DNA from: Pleurodeles waltl
Lineage: Eukaryota > Chordata > Amphibia > Caudata > Salamandridae
Reading direction: 5' to 3'
Assembly: GCF_031143425.1 (NCBI RefSeq)
Contig: NC_090444.1
Span: forward strand, 1,345,096,323 to 1,345,160,322
DNA length: 64,000 nt
Shown: positions 46,237 through 55,976 of the stretch, in pieces
How the letters are laid out: every line of letters starts with the position of its first letter
How positions within the stretch are numbered: position 1 is the stretch's first letter
Made by a program: the position numbers and the translations under genes
The notes under the pieces: model-generated
Seen by the model: the letters and a program-made list of their open reading frames with translations, nothing else
Databases searched by the model: none
What the model was told of the DNA's origin: nothing

Positions 46237-49114
46237 TCAGGATGTTGCATGGCCGCTGGCAGTGCTTGCGGCGGGGTCAGTAGCGGCGGTGCTTGTGGCG
46301 GTCATTGGGCCGTCGGTGCTGGTGGCAGCCTCACTGACTGCGGTGCAGGTGGCTGGCTCACTGACTGCCGTGCTGGTGGCTGGCTCACTTACTGCCGTGC
46401 TTGTGGCAGTGTCAGTAGCGGCGGTTCTGGTGGTGGGCTCACAGACTGCGGTACTGGCGGCGGTGTGAGTAGCGGCGGTGCTGGTGGCAGGCTCACTGAC
46501 TGCGGTGCTGGCGGCGGTGTCAGTAGCGGCGGTGCTGGTGGCGGGCTCACTGACTGTGGTGCTGCTGAAGGGCACAGTGTCTGGGGTGCTGGTGAAGGGC
46601 TCAGTATCTGGGGTGCTGGCGGCGATGTCCATGGCGGCGGTGCATGTGCCAGTGCCAGTGGCTGTCTTGTCCGCCGTGCAGGTTGGCAGCGACGTTACCT
46701 TGACTTTCTTTTTCAGGCCTTGACCCACCTTGGATGGTGGCACAGCTGTCTTGCCACTCCCAACTATTGTCTTGGCTGAGCCCTTGGTGGCAGGTGTTTT
46801 GGCCTTCTCCCTCTGGGATGTGGGCAACTTCTTCTGTTTTGGAGGTGGGGGAATGTCCTTGGACTCGCTCCTTGGGACACTGGCAGCCCTGTTGCTTGGC
46901 GCACTCCAGAATCCGGATATTGCTGGCACCACTGTGCCCGTTGATGTGGTGGTTGAGGTGCTGGGTTGGGACCAGGAAAGGCGGGCCCTAGGGGACGGAC
47001 AGGGGGGGAGGTGTAGGGAAGAGGTCAACATTTGAGAGGAAAAGCTTTTTTGACACACTGGGACGGGTAGATGGAGGGGGTTTCCGAGTGGAGGAAGAGG
47101 TAGTGGTTGTAGGAAGTGTTCGTATGCTGACTTTGAGTGAAGGTGCATGGGCTGGAGGCTGTTATGAGGTGGATGGCTGTTGGGTGGGTGTGTGACTGCG
47201 TTTGTGTAGTTTGGGAGGAGGGCTCACAGACACACTGGGAGAGGACACTGGGGATGTGTGAATGGTAGTGGGGGTAGTGAGTGCACGTGAGCCGTGTGTG
47301 GTGATGGGCGTGCTGGTGATGGAGGTAGTGGCTGAAGATGTAGTGCATGCAGGTGTGAGTGGAGACGAGACTGGGAGGGAGGAGAGAGACGTGGAGGAGG
47401 GGGACACAGTGGAGGCAGTGAATGTTGGTATGTGTGCATGGGTATGATGCTTGTGTGAGTGCTTGTGGGATGTGTGGTGCTTATGTTTGCCAGAGCCAAA
47501 GGTGTGTGTATGCTGGTGTGATGGTGTGCTTGGGATAGGCTGAGGTACTGGGGATTGGGTCTGGGTGGAGGAAGTTGGAGGGGGAGGCTGGACACAGGGA
47601 CAATGGCTGCCATCAGTGCAGAGGCCACAGCCTGAAATGCTCGCTGTTCGGTTGCCTGGCCAGAATGAATGCACTCCAGGTATGCATTTGTCTGTTGCAA
47701 CTGTCTCTCTACACCCTGGATAGCATTCAGAATGGTAGACTGCCCAACAGTGAGGGATCTCAGGAGGTCAATAGCCTCATCACTGAGTGCAGCAGGGCTG
47801 ACTGGGGCAGGGACTGAGGTGCCTGGGGCGAAGGAGATGCCCACCCTCCTGGGTGAGCGGGCACGGGACACACGCTGAGGGGCTGCTGGGAGGGCGGTGC
47901 TGGTAGGGGTGGTGGCGGCTGTACTTGTAGATGCAGTGGGCACAGAGGGACCCACCACCGCAAGGGAGCTCCCATCAGAGGAAGAGTCGGTGTCGCTGGT
48001 CTCAGCTCCTGTCCCCGCCATGGAGCTCCCCTCACTCTCCGTCCCACTGGTGACTTCAGACTCCGTTGTCTCGCCCTCCAGGGCCATGTGGGATGCAGCT
48101 CCCTCCTGCTCCAGTGGCACAGCTCCTCCGCCTGATGATGTTAATGCACACAAGAACAGGGAGACCACAAAAAGGGGGGGGAAGAAAGAAGAAAGACATG
48201 TTCAGTGCATACAATACCGCTACCGTCGGCGGACACTACAGACACAGCAGCCCTCTGCACTACGCCATGCACTTAGAGTTCCCTAATTAATCACAGGGAC
48301 ATAGAGTACATGGCCTATGCCTGATTGCTGCACACATGGAAGTCACAGGAGCCTGACTAGGTGTAGATGGCTCTCAGCACTGGTGGGGATGGGGTGCCAC
48401 TTAGCCTGCCTCACAAAGGGTCCTTGCCTACAAACCTCGCCCTAGCCTAGGGTAACCCACTGCCCAGCTCCCCCACCAAGACACCTCCAATGCACACAGA
48501 GTCAGGTGGATGTGACGGTACTCACCCCCTTGTGGCTGCTGTGATGCCCTCAAGCGCCCATCCAACTCCGGATACGCCACTGCCAGGATCCGGAACATCA
48601 GGGTGGTCATGGTGCGACGGGCACCCCTCCCACGTTGGGAGGCCATCACCAGCTGGGCCTCTGCCGTCTTCTTGCTCCAGCGGCGAATGTCCTCCCATCT
48701 TTTACGGCAGTGGGTGCTCCGTCTGTGGTGGACCCCCAGGGTCCGACGTCCTTGGCGATAGCACAGCAAATATCCTTCTTCTGGTGGGCGCTGACCTGGA
48801 GGAATAGTACAGGGGAAAAGGAAAAACTTTAACCGTCCGGACCGCCACAGTCACAGTCATTGTCCCACGTCCCCACCCTTGCCCTGACGCACATATACTC
48901 ACCGTCCGATCATGCAGGCCTCATCTCCCCACCCCCGTATCTTCCATCCACACCACTCCAAACAGGCATTGCCCATGCAGCATGCTCACAGTGTACTCAC
49001 CTGTTTGTCTGGAGGACCGTAGAGTAGCGTGTACTGGGGGAGTATCCCATCCACTAGTTTATCCAACTCCTCCAATGTGAAGGCAGGGGCCCTTTCCCCA
49101 GACACATGAGCCAT
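46237..49114 (-). pseudogene. H4 gene C: second Myb/SANT-like protein, broken
   Basis: Exon 1 is 49114-49001 (114 nt) and reads MAHVSGERAPAFTLEELDKL. Exon 2 is 48795-48526 and is one base short (270) near 48745, a frameshift. The exon 3 acceptor before 48140 reads TTAA instead of TTAG. Exon 3 (to 47224 in one frame for 305 codons) has TESEVTSGTESEGSS, AIDLLRSLTVGQSTILNAIQ and VERQLQQTNAYLE, then frameshifts into Ser/Thr/Pro-rich sequence. The C-terminal frame (47148-46237) has PPSKVGQGLKKK and a repeated STAVSEPATSTAATDTAA motif. Confidence 0.73.
46240..46660 (-). repeat. 30-33-bp coding repeats in H4 gene C
   Basis: Plus-strand units such as GGTGGCTGGCTCACTGACTG run over about 420 bp; the minus strand reads STAVSEPAT / STAATDTAA repeats. 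H2 has a related but different array here. Confidence 0.75.
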
Positions 49115-49490
49115 CGTCGCTTCCAGACTGAGGTCACAGCAGCACTTGCAGTGTAGGTCCTCTCCTGTCGACGATCAGGTATCAAGTGAGTGAAGAGACA
49201 GAAAATGGCAGTCACGTCTGCGGTGGTGCGTACCGTCACCGCCGGCGTACATCGTCATTGGCTCCTGGAACCCATAGGGCCCAATGTTAACCAATGCAGG
49301 ATTGCGCCGCGATCTTCTACCACATACCATGACAGTGTAGAACGCCAGCGCAGTTATCTCATATCCCCTTGTCTCACATTACAGGTCAGGCAGCCGCCAT
49401 TTCAGGGGTGCACATGGCATTAATATTTAATGCGTCACACATATATAGGCCTTGCATATACACAGAGACAGCCACATAGCGTATTGACAA
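49115..49490. promoter_or_regulatory. H4 shared B/C divergent promoter region
   Basis: Contains GAAAATGGCAGTCACG near 49200 and GCAGCCGCCATTTC near 49390 in opposite senses, as in the other copies. Confidence 0.43.
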
Positions 49491-50698
49491 ATGTGTGCAA
49501 TAAAATGTTTTTTTTTTTCTACCTCAGTGTTGGCTGACTCTGTGCTTGCTATTCTCCTCCATAGGGCACGTCCGCTGGGGCAGTTGAGGAGATGGCGACA
49601 TTCTCCGGTGTACAGACCGCTGGTGGACCTGTCGACAATTGAAGAGAGCCATGTAATAGTCACCTACAGACTTGATTGTGTCACAATCCACGAACTGTGT
49701 GCCCAGTTGGAGCCAGACCTGATGTAAGCTATCCGCCATCCCACAGGAATGCCCCCTCTAGTGCAGGTCCTGTCAGTAATCCATTTCCTGGCAAGTGGGT
49801 CTTTTCAAACAACAGTGGCCATAGCATTAGGAATGTCCCAGCCTATGTTCTCCAACATGTTGTCCAGAGTGTTGCCTGCCCTGCTGAAACACATGTGCAG
49901 CTACATCGTGTTCCCTCAGGTGGAGGATTTGCCTACAGTGAAAGGTTACTTCTATGCCCTGGGACATATCCCCAACATCATAGGTGCCATTGATGGGACA
50001 CATGGTGGCCTTGGTCCCTCCGCAAGAGTAAACAGGTGTACAGAAACCGGAAGAGCTACCATTCTATGAATGTGCAGATGGTGTGTTTGGCCGACCAGTA
50101 CATCTCCCATGTGAACGCCAGGTTTCCTGGCTCAGTGCATGACGCTTACAATTTGAGGACTAGCAGCATCCCTTATGTGATGGGGCAAGTCCGGAGGCAC
50201 AGTTTGTGGATAATAGGTGAGGACAATGACCCTATACCCTGTGAATAGTTCTCTGGGTTTGGGGTTGTCCCTAAGGGTTAGTGTGTGTGTAACAGTTGTC
50301 CCTCGACATTTGCAGGTGACTCTGGTTACCCCAACCTGTCATGGCTACTGACCCCAGTGAGAAATCCCCGGGCAAGGGCAGGGGAATGCTACAATGAGGC
50401 ACATGGATGAACTAGGAGAGTGATAGAAAGGACCTTCGGCCTCCTGAAGGCCAGGTTCCGGTGCCTCCATATGACAGGTGGTTCTCTGTACTACTCACCA
50501 AAGAAGGTGTGCCAGATCATCGTGGCCTGCTGTATGCTGCACAACTTGGCTTTGCGACAACAGGTGCCTTTTCTGCAGGAGGCTGGTCCAGAAGGAGGTC
50601 TTGTGGCAGCTGTGAAGCCTGTGGACAGTGAAGAAGAGGAGGCAGAAGAAGAGGACATAGACAACATAAACAACATGATCCAGCAATACTTCCAGTGA
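49491..50698 (+). pseudogene. H4 gene B: HARBI1-type transposase with intron, broken
   Basis: A TAA at 49725-49727 lies at the same codon as in H3. The frame breaks after IGAIDGTH exactly as in H2. A 99-bp intron with good GTGAGG and TTGCAG ends (50217-50315) interrupts the codon before DSGYPNLSW; H1, H3 and H5 have no intron here. A TGA near 50407 replaces the Arg of the HGRTRR motif. The Glu box MIERTFGLLKARF and the tail ending MIQQYFQ remain. It is related most closely to the H2 copy. Confidence 0.88.
50217..50315 (+). other. Extra intron in H4 transposase
   Basis: GTGAGG...TTGCAG, 99 bp, with stops in the reading frame. It restores the Gly-Asp-Ser-Gly frame when removed. It matches 28020-28118 in H2 and is absent from H1, H3 and H5. 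Confidence 0.85.
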
Positions 50699-50754
50699 GA
50701 CACAGGTAAGAAGACATCACTGCCTCCTACATCTGATAACATTTTTAGACCTAT

Positions 50755-53449
50755 TGTAGGAAGTTGGCTCTGTATATACTATTTCAAAGTAAGAAATAGT
50801 GTGCACAAAGTCCAGAGGTAAGGTAGTGGCAAAAAGAGATAATTCTAATGCTCTATTTTGTAGTAGTGTGGTCGAGCAGCAGGCTTATCAGAGGGTAGTG
50901 TTAAGCATTTGTTTTACACACACAGGCAATAAATGAGAAACCCACACTCAAAGACAAATTCTAGGTCAATAGGTTTTTATATAGAAAAAATATATTTTCT
51001 TAGTTTATTTTAAGAACCACAGGTTCAAGATTTACAAACAATACTTTAAATGGAAGGTATTTCACTGAGGTATTCTAGGAACTTTGAATAATCACAATAG
51101 CATGTACAGTTTTGACAAAAATGGCAATACGCTATTTTTAAAATGGACACTGCAAAAATCAACAGTTCCTGGGGGCGGTAAGTAAATGTTAAGTTCACAG
51201 GTAAGTAAAACACTTACAGGGTTCAAAGTTGGGTCCAAGGTAGCCCACCGTTGGGGGTTCAGGGCAACCCCAAAGTTACCACACCAGCAGCTCAGTGACG
51301 GTCAGGTGCAGAGGTCAAAGAGGTGCCCAAAACACATAGGCTTCAATGGAAACAGGGGTGCCCCGGTTCCAGTCTGCCAGCAGGTAAGAACCCGCATCTT
51401 CGGAGGGCAGACCGGGGGGGTTTTGTAGGGCACCGATGGGGACCCAAGCAGGCACAGAAAGTACACGCTCAGCGGCACAGGGGCGGCCAGATGAAGAGAG
51501 TGCAAACAGGCATCGGGTTTCTAATAGGAATCAATGGGGAGACCCAGGGGTCTCTTCAACTATGCAGGCAGGCACAGGGGGGGCTCCTCGGGGTAGCCAC
51601 CACTTGGGCTAGGCAGAGGGTTGCCTGGGGGTCGCTCCTGCACTGGAATTCAGTTCCTTCAGGTCTGGGGGCTGCGGGTGCAGTGTGGTTTCCAGGTGTC
51701 TGGTTCCTTGGTCGGGGTCCTTCAGGTCTGGGGGCTGCGGGTGCAGTGTGGTTTCCAGGCGTCGGGTTCCTTGAAGCAGGCAGTCGCGGTCAGGGGGAGC
51801 CTCTGGATTTCCTCTGCAGGCGTCGCTGTGGGAGGTCAGGGGGGGTCAACTCTGGCTACTCACGGGCTTGCAGTCACCGGGGAGTCCTCCCTGTAGTGTT
51901 GGTTTTCTGCAGGTCGAGCCAGGGGCGTCGGGTGCAGAGTGGAAAGTCTCACGCTTCCGGTGGGAAACGTGTGGTCTTTAAAAGTTGCTTCTTTGTTGCA
52001 GAAAGTTGCAGTTTCTTGAACAGGGCCGCTGTTCTCTGGAGCTTCTTGGTCCTTTAGATGCAGGGTAGTCCTCTGAGGCTTCAGAGGTCCCTGGACCCTG
52101 TTGGATGCGTCGCTGTTGCAGGTTTCTTCGAAGTAGGGAGACAGGCCGGTGGGGCTGGGGTCAAATCAGTTGTCGTCTCCGTCTTCCCTGAAGGGCTTCA
52201 GGTCAGCAGTCCTTCTTCTTCTTTAGGTTGCAGGAATCTGATTTCCTAGGTTCTGGGGTGCCCCTAAATACTGAATTTAGGGGTGTGTTTAGGTCTGGGA
52301 GGGCAGTAGCCAGTGGCTACACCCTCCTTGTGCCTCCTCGCTGAGGGGAGGGGGGCACATCCCTATTCCTATTGGGGGAATCCTCCAAAATCAAGATGGA
52401 GGATTTCTAAAGGCCGAGGTCACCTCAGCTCAGGACACCTTAGGGGCTGTCCTGACTGGTGGGTGACTCCTCCTTGTTTTTCTCATTATCTCCCATGGAC
52501 ATGCTGCCAAAAGTGGGGGCTGTGTCCAGGGGGCGGGCATCTCCACTAGCTGGAGTGCTCTGGGGCAGTGTAACACGAAGCCTGAGCCTTTGAGGCTCAC
52601 TACTAGGTGTTACAGTTCCTGCAGGGGGGAGGTGTTAAGCACCTTCACCCAGAGCAGGCTTTTGTTTCTGTCCTCAGAGAGCACAAAGGCTCTCACCCCA
52701 GGGGGTCAGAAACTCGTCTCTCAGCAGCAGGCTGGCACAGACCAGTCAGTCCTGCACTGAATGATTGGGTAAAATACAGGGGGCATCTCTAAGATGCCCT
52801 CTGTGTACATTTTTTAATAAATCCAACACTGGCATCAGTGTGGGTTTATTATTCTGAGAAGTTTGATACCAACCTTCCCAGTATTCAGTGTAGCTATTAT
52901 GGAGCTGTGAAGTTCGTTATACTTAATATGGCCACACTGTACTTACGATGTCTAAGAATAGACTTAGACACTGTAGGGGCATATTGTTCATGCAGCTATG
53001 CCCTCACTTGTGGTATAGTGCACCCTGTCTTAGGGCTGTAAGGCCTGCTAGAGGGGTGACTTACCTATGCCACAGGCAGCATTTTGTGTGCATGGCATCC
53101 TGAGAGGGATGCTATGTCGACTTTGCCTTTTTCTCCCCACCAACACATACAATCTGCAATTCCAGTGTGCATGTGTTAAGTGAGGGGTCCCTTAGGGTGG
53201 CACAACATATGCTGCAGCCCTTAGGGACCTTCCCTGGTCACAGGGCCCTTGGTACCACTGGTACCTTTTACAAGGGACTTATCTGTGTGCCAGGGATGTG
53301 TCAATCATGGAAACAATGGTACATTTTAGGTGAAAGAATACTGGTGCTGGGTCCTGGTTAGCAGGGTCTTAGCTCACTTCTCAGTCAAGTCAGCACCAGT
53401 ATCAGGCAAAAGGTGGGGGGTAACTGCAACAGGGAGCCATTTCCTTACA
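50755..53449 (-). mobile_element. Solo LTR (2695 bp) inside H4
   Basis: It starts TGTAGGAA and ends TTCCTTACA, short inverted TG...CA ends, flanked by CCTAT at 50750-50754 and 53450-53454, an exact 5-bp target duplication. No internal retrotransposon sequence is present, so it is a solo LTR left by LTR-LTR recombination. Orientation is judged minus: on that strand AATAAA lies near 51010, toward the 50755 end. Open frames inside (for example 51323-52057) have no domain and are not called. Confidence 0.9.
51005..51012 (-). terminator. Poly(A) signal of the solo LTR
   Basis: On the minus strand AATAAACTAAG lies about 250 bases before the LTR end, as expected for the R region. Confidence 0.45.
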
Positions 53450-53860
53450 CCTATCATCTGTCTGTCACTTTCACCCAGTGTATGGAACCTGATTTGTCAC
53501 TTTGCCTTTCCATTTTACAGATGTGGCTCCCACTGTGTGACCTCTGCTATGTTACCTCATGGACTAGAGCTGTGTGACATAGGTATGTTGACAATAGAAT
53601 GGACATTGCTATTTTCCTCAGTCATTGCAAATACACATTTGTGAAAGCACAGACTGACTCCAGATTGTTTTATGATTCAAGGGTGTTGAGGGTGGGGGTT
53701 GTAAAATGGTCAGGGGTGATGTTGGAGGAATGTCCATGGCAGAGTCCAGTTATTTGTCTCACAGGTGCATTGTCCAAAGGGGCATAGGAAGTGGAGCTAG
53801 GGCAGTTTAAGGATGGACACGGTGACAAAGTGGGACAGAAGGATGACATTCAGGGTGGTC

Positions 53861-55378
53861 TCATTTCTTGGCAGGGGTCTTGGCATTGTTCTTTGTCTTT
53901 GTCCTGGATCTCAGGGACCGCTTGCGGGGTGGTTCTCCATCTGCAGGGGGTGGGGTGCTGGTGTCGTGGTCCTATGGCGGTGCCTCATGTCCACTAGCGC
54001 CGGCGGAGGTGGTGGGCTGTTCGTCATCCAGGCTAGTGTCAGGGGCCCCTTGTTGTGCCACAGTGTCCCTCCTGGTGTTCACAAGGTCCTACAGCACCCC
54101 TACAATGGTGCCCAGGGTGGTGTTGATGGACTTGAGTACCTCCCTGAACCCCAAATACTGTTCCTCCTGCAGCCACTGGGTCTCCTGAAACTTGGCCAAT
54201 ACCATTGCCATTGTCTCCTGGGAATGATGGTATGCTCCCATGATGTTGGAGAGGGCCTCGTGGAGAGTGGGTTCCCTGTCGCACAGCAGACCTCCCAGTT
54301 CCCTGGTTTTCCTGGGCCTCTGTCCCCTGAACCGTGTGCCCACTGCCACTGCCAGTGCCCCCAGGTCCCTGCTGTTCTTGGGGTGGTGGGTTTGCCTGTG
54401 TTCCCTGTAGTGGTGGACACACTGCTGCTTGACGTGTCCTGGGGACAGAGGTATGGGCCCGCTGGGTGGGTGCTGTGCTGGTGTTTCCTGAGGGGGGAGG
54501 CTCTGTGGTGGCCTGTGACTGTGTCAGGGGAACCGACTGTCCCGAGGTCCCAGATGGGCCGGGCTGGTCATCTAGATCCAGTTGGACGGAACTGCTGTCA
54601 TCACTGTGGGCCTCTTCTCTGGGGTGGGTTGGCATGTCTGGAACCTCCTGTCCGGTGACGTTGGGTAGGGGTCCTGCAGGGGTGTAAAGGCATGAATATT
54701 GCATTTGTGTGTGCCATGGTGTGCAATGGGTGGGTGACCCTGTACCCCAGTGCTTACATTCTTGTGTAGGACCTTGTGTGATAATTGTTTTGGGGTCTGT
54801 GTGGGTATCCGTAGTGGACGTGCTTTAGTGATGGGTGCCCATGCTTTGTTGTTGCATGCAGGGCTTGGTGTTGGGATATGTGGTTTGTGATGATGGGACA
54901 TATGTGAGGAGTTGGAGTGATGGGGGTGAGGGAGAGGGTGGGTGCATGTGATAGCATGCAGGTAGGGTGGGGGATATGGTAGTTAAAGATTTGACTTATC
55001 AGAGTCCATTCCTCCTGCTACTCCTGCAAGGCCCTCAGGATGCAGTATAGCCAAGACCTGCTCCTCCCATGTTGTTAGTTGTGGGGGAGGAGCAGGGGGT
55101 CCGTCGCCAGTCCTCTGAACTGCAATGTGGTGTCTTGAGACCACGGAACGCACCTTCCCCCGTAGGTCGTTCCACCTCTTCCTGATGTCATCCCGTGTTC
55201 TTGGATGCTGTCCCTTTGCATTGACCCTGTCCACGATTCTGCGCCATAGCTCCATCTTCCTAGCTATTGATGTGTGCTGCACCTGTGATCCGAATAGCTG
55301 TGGCTCTACCCGGATGATTTCCTCCACCATGTCCCTGAGCTCCTCCTCAGAAAACCTGGGGTGTCTTTGTGGTCCCAT
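53861..55378 (-). pseudogene. H4 gene A: Myb/SANT-like protein, damaged splice donor
   Basis: Exon 1 is 55378-55000 (379 nt) and is fully open (MGPQRHPRFSEEELRDMVEE; IRKRWNDLRGKVRSVVSR). Its donor reads ATAAGT instead of GTAAGT. Exon 2 starts at 54673 after CACCCCTGCAG and is open for about 130 codons before a deletion near 54280 shifts the frame; the coiled-coil-like part continues in another frame (TMAMVLAKFQETQWLQEEQY). The solo LTR lies between the ends of genes A and B. Confidence 0.78.
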
Positions 55379-55976
55379 GGGGTGGTGTGGGTGATGTGTG
55401 AGGTGGTGTGTGTTGTGATGTGTGAGGGGATGTGTTTGTCTGTGTTGTGTGAGGTGCATGGATGTTGTGTGAGTGATGGTGTTGAGTGCCTGTGGATGCT
55501 AGTTTGTTGATGATGGTGTCTCTCTCTGGCCTTCTATCACAATTCTGGTCATAAGGGTTTGTGGATGATGTGGGTGTGTGTTTTATATTGTATTGAGTGT
55601 GTGGGAGTGGTGTGTGTATGTGTATCAGGTGTGTGTATTTCGAATTGACCAATGTGGTTGTGTTTTGTAAGTGAATGTGTATTCTGAGAGCAGCAGTGTG
55701 TACCGCCAATGGAATGCTGCGGTTGAAAGACCGCTGCGTGGATTTGTGGGTTGTGATAGTGTGGGCGTATTCCTGTTGGTGTGACGGTGGAGGTTTTGTT
55801 ATCGCCAGTTTATCACTGACCTTTGGTGTGGCAGACTTGTGTAGGTGTCTGGATTTTGGCAGATTCCGAGCTGTGGGTCGTAATAGCTGTAGCAGAATTC
55901 CGTGGCCGCGGTGGTGTGTTGGTGGTCTTCTGCACAGCGGTAAGTGGGATTTACCGCCAATGTTGTAATGAGGGCC

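Larger units (their letters stand above)
44944..55976 (-). mobile_element. H4: PIF/Harbinger copy carrying a solo LTR (11033 bp)
   Basis: The ends GGACCTCATTACAAC (left) and, read inward, GGCCCTCATTACAAC (right) are flanked by AAA at 44941-44943 and 55977-55979. Removing H4 and one AAA rejoins the retrotransposon frame, which confirms the boundaries. Contents from the right: gene A, solo LTR, gene B, gene C, minisatellites. 44960-45790 and 55379-55950 hold no gene. The target duplication differs from that of H2 although both carry the same LTR insertion. Confidence 0.92.

Noticed and set aside
51323..52057. 244-codon plus-strand frame
   Set aside because: It lies inside the solo LTR, antisense to its inferred transcription, with low-complexity Gly/Val/Ser sequence and no motif.
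50755..53449. Reading the insertion as a second full LTR retrotransposon
   Set aside because: Exact CCTAT duplications flank one LTR-length unit with no gag or pol inside; it is a solo LTR.
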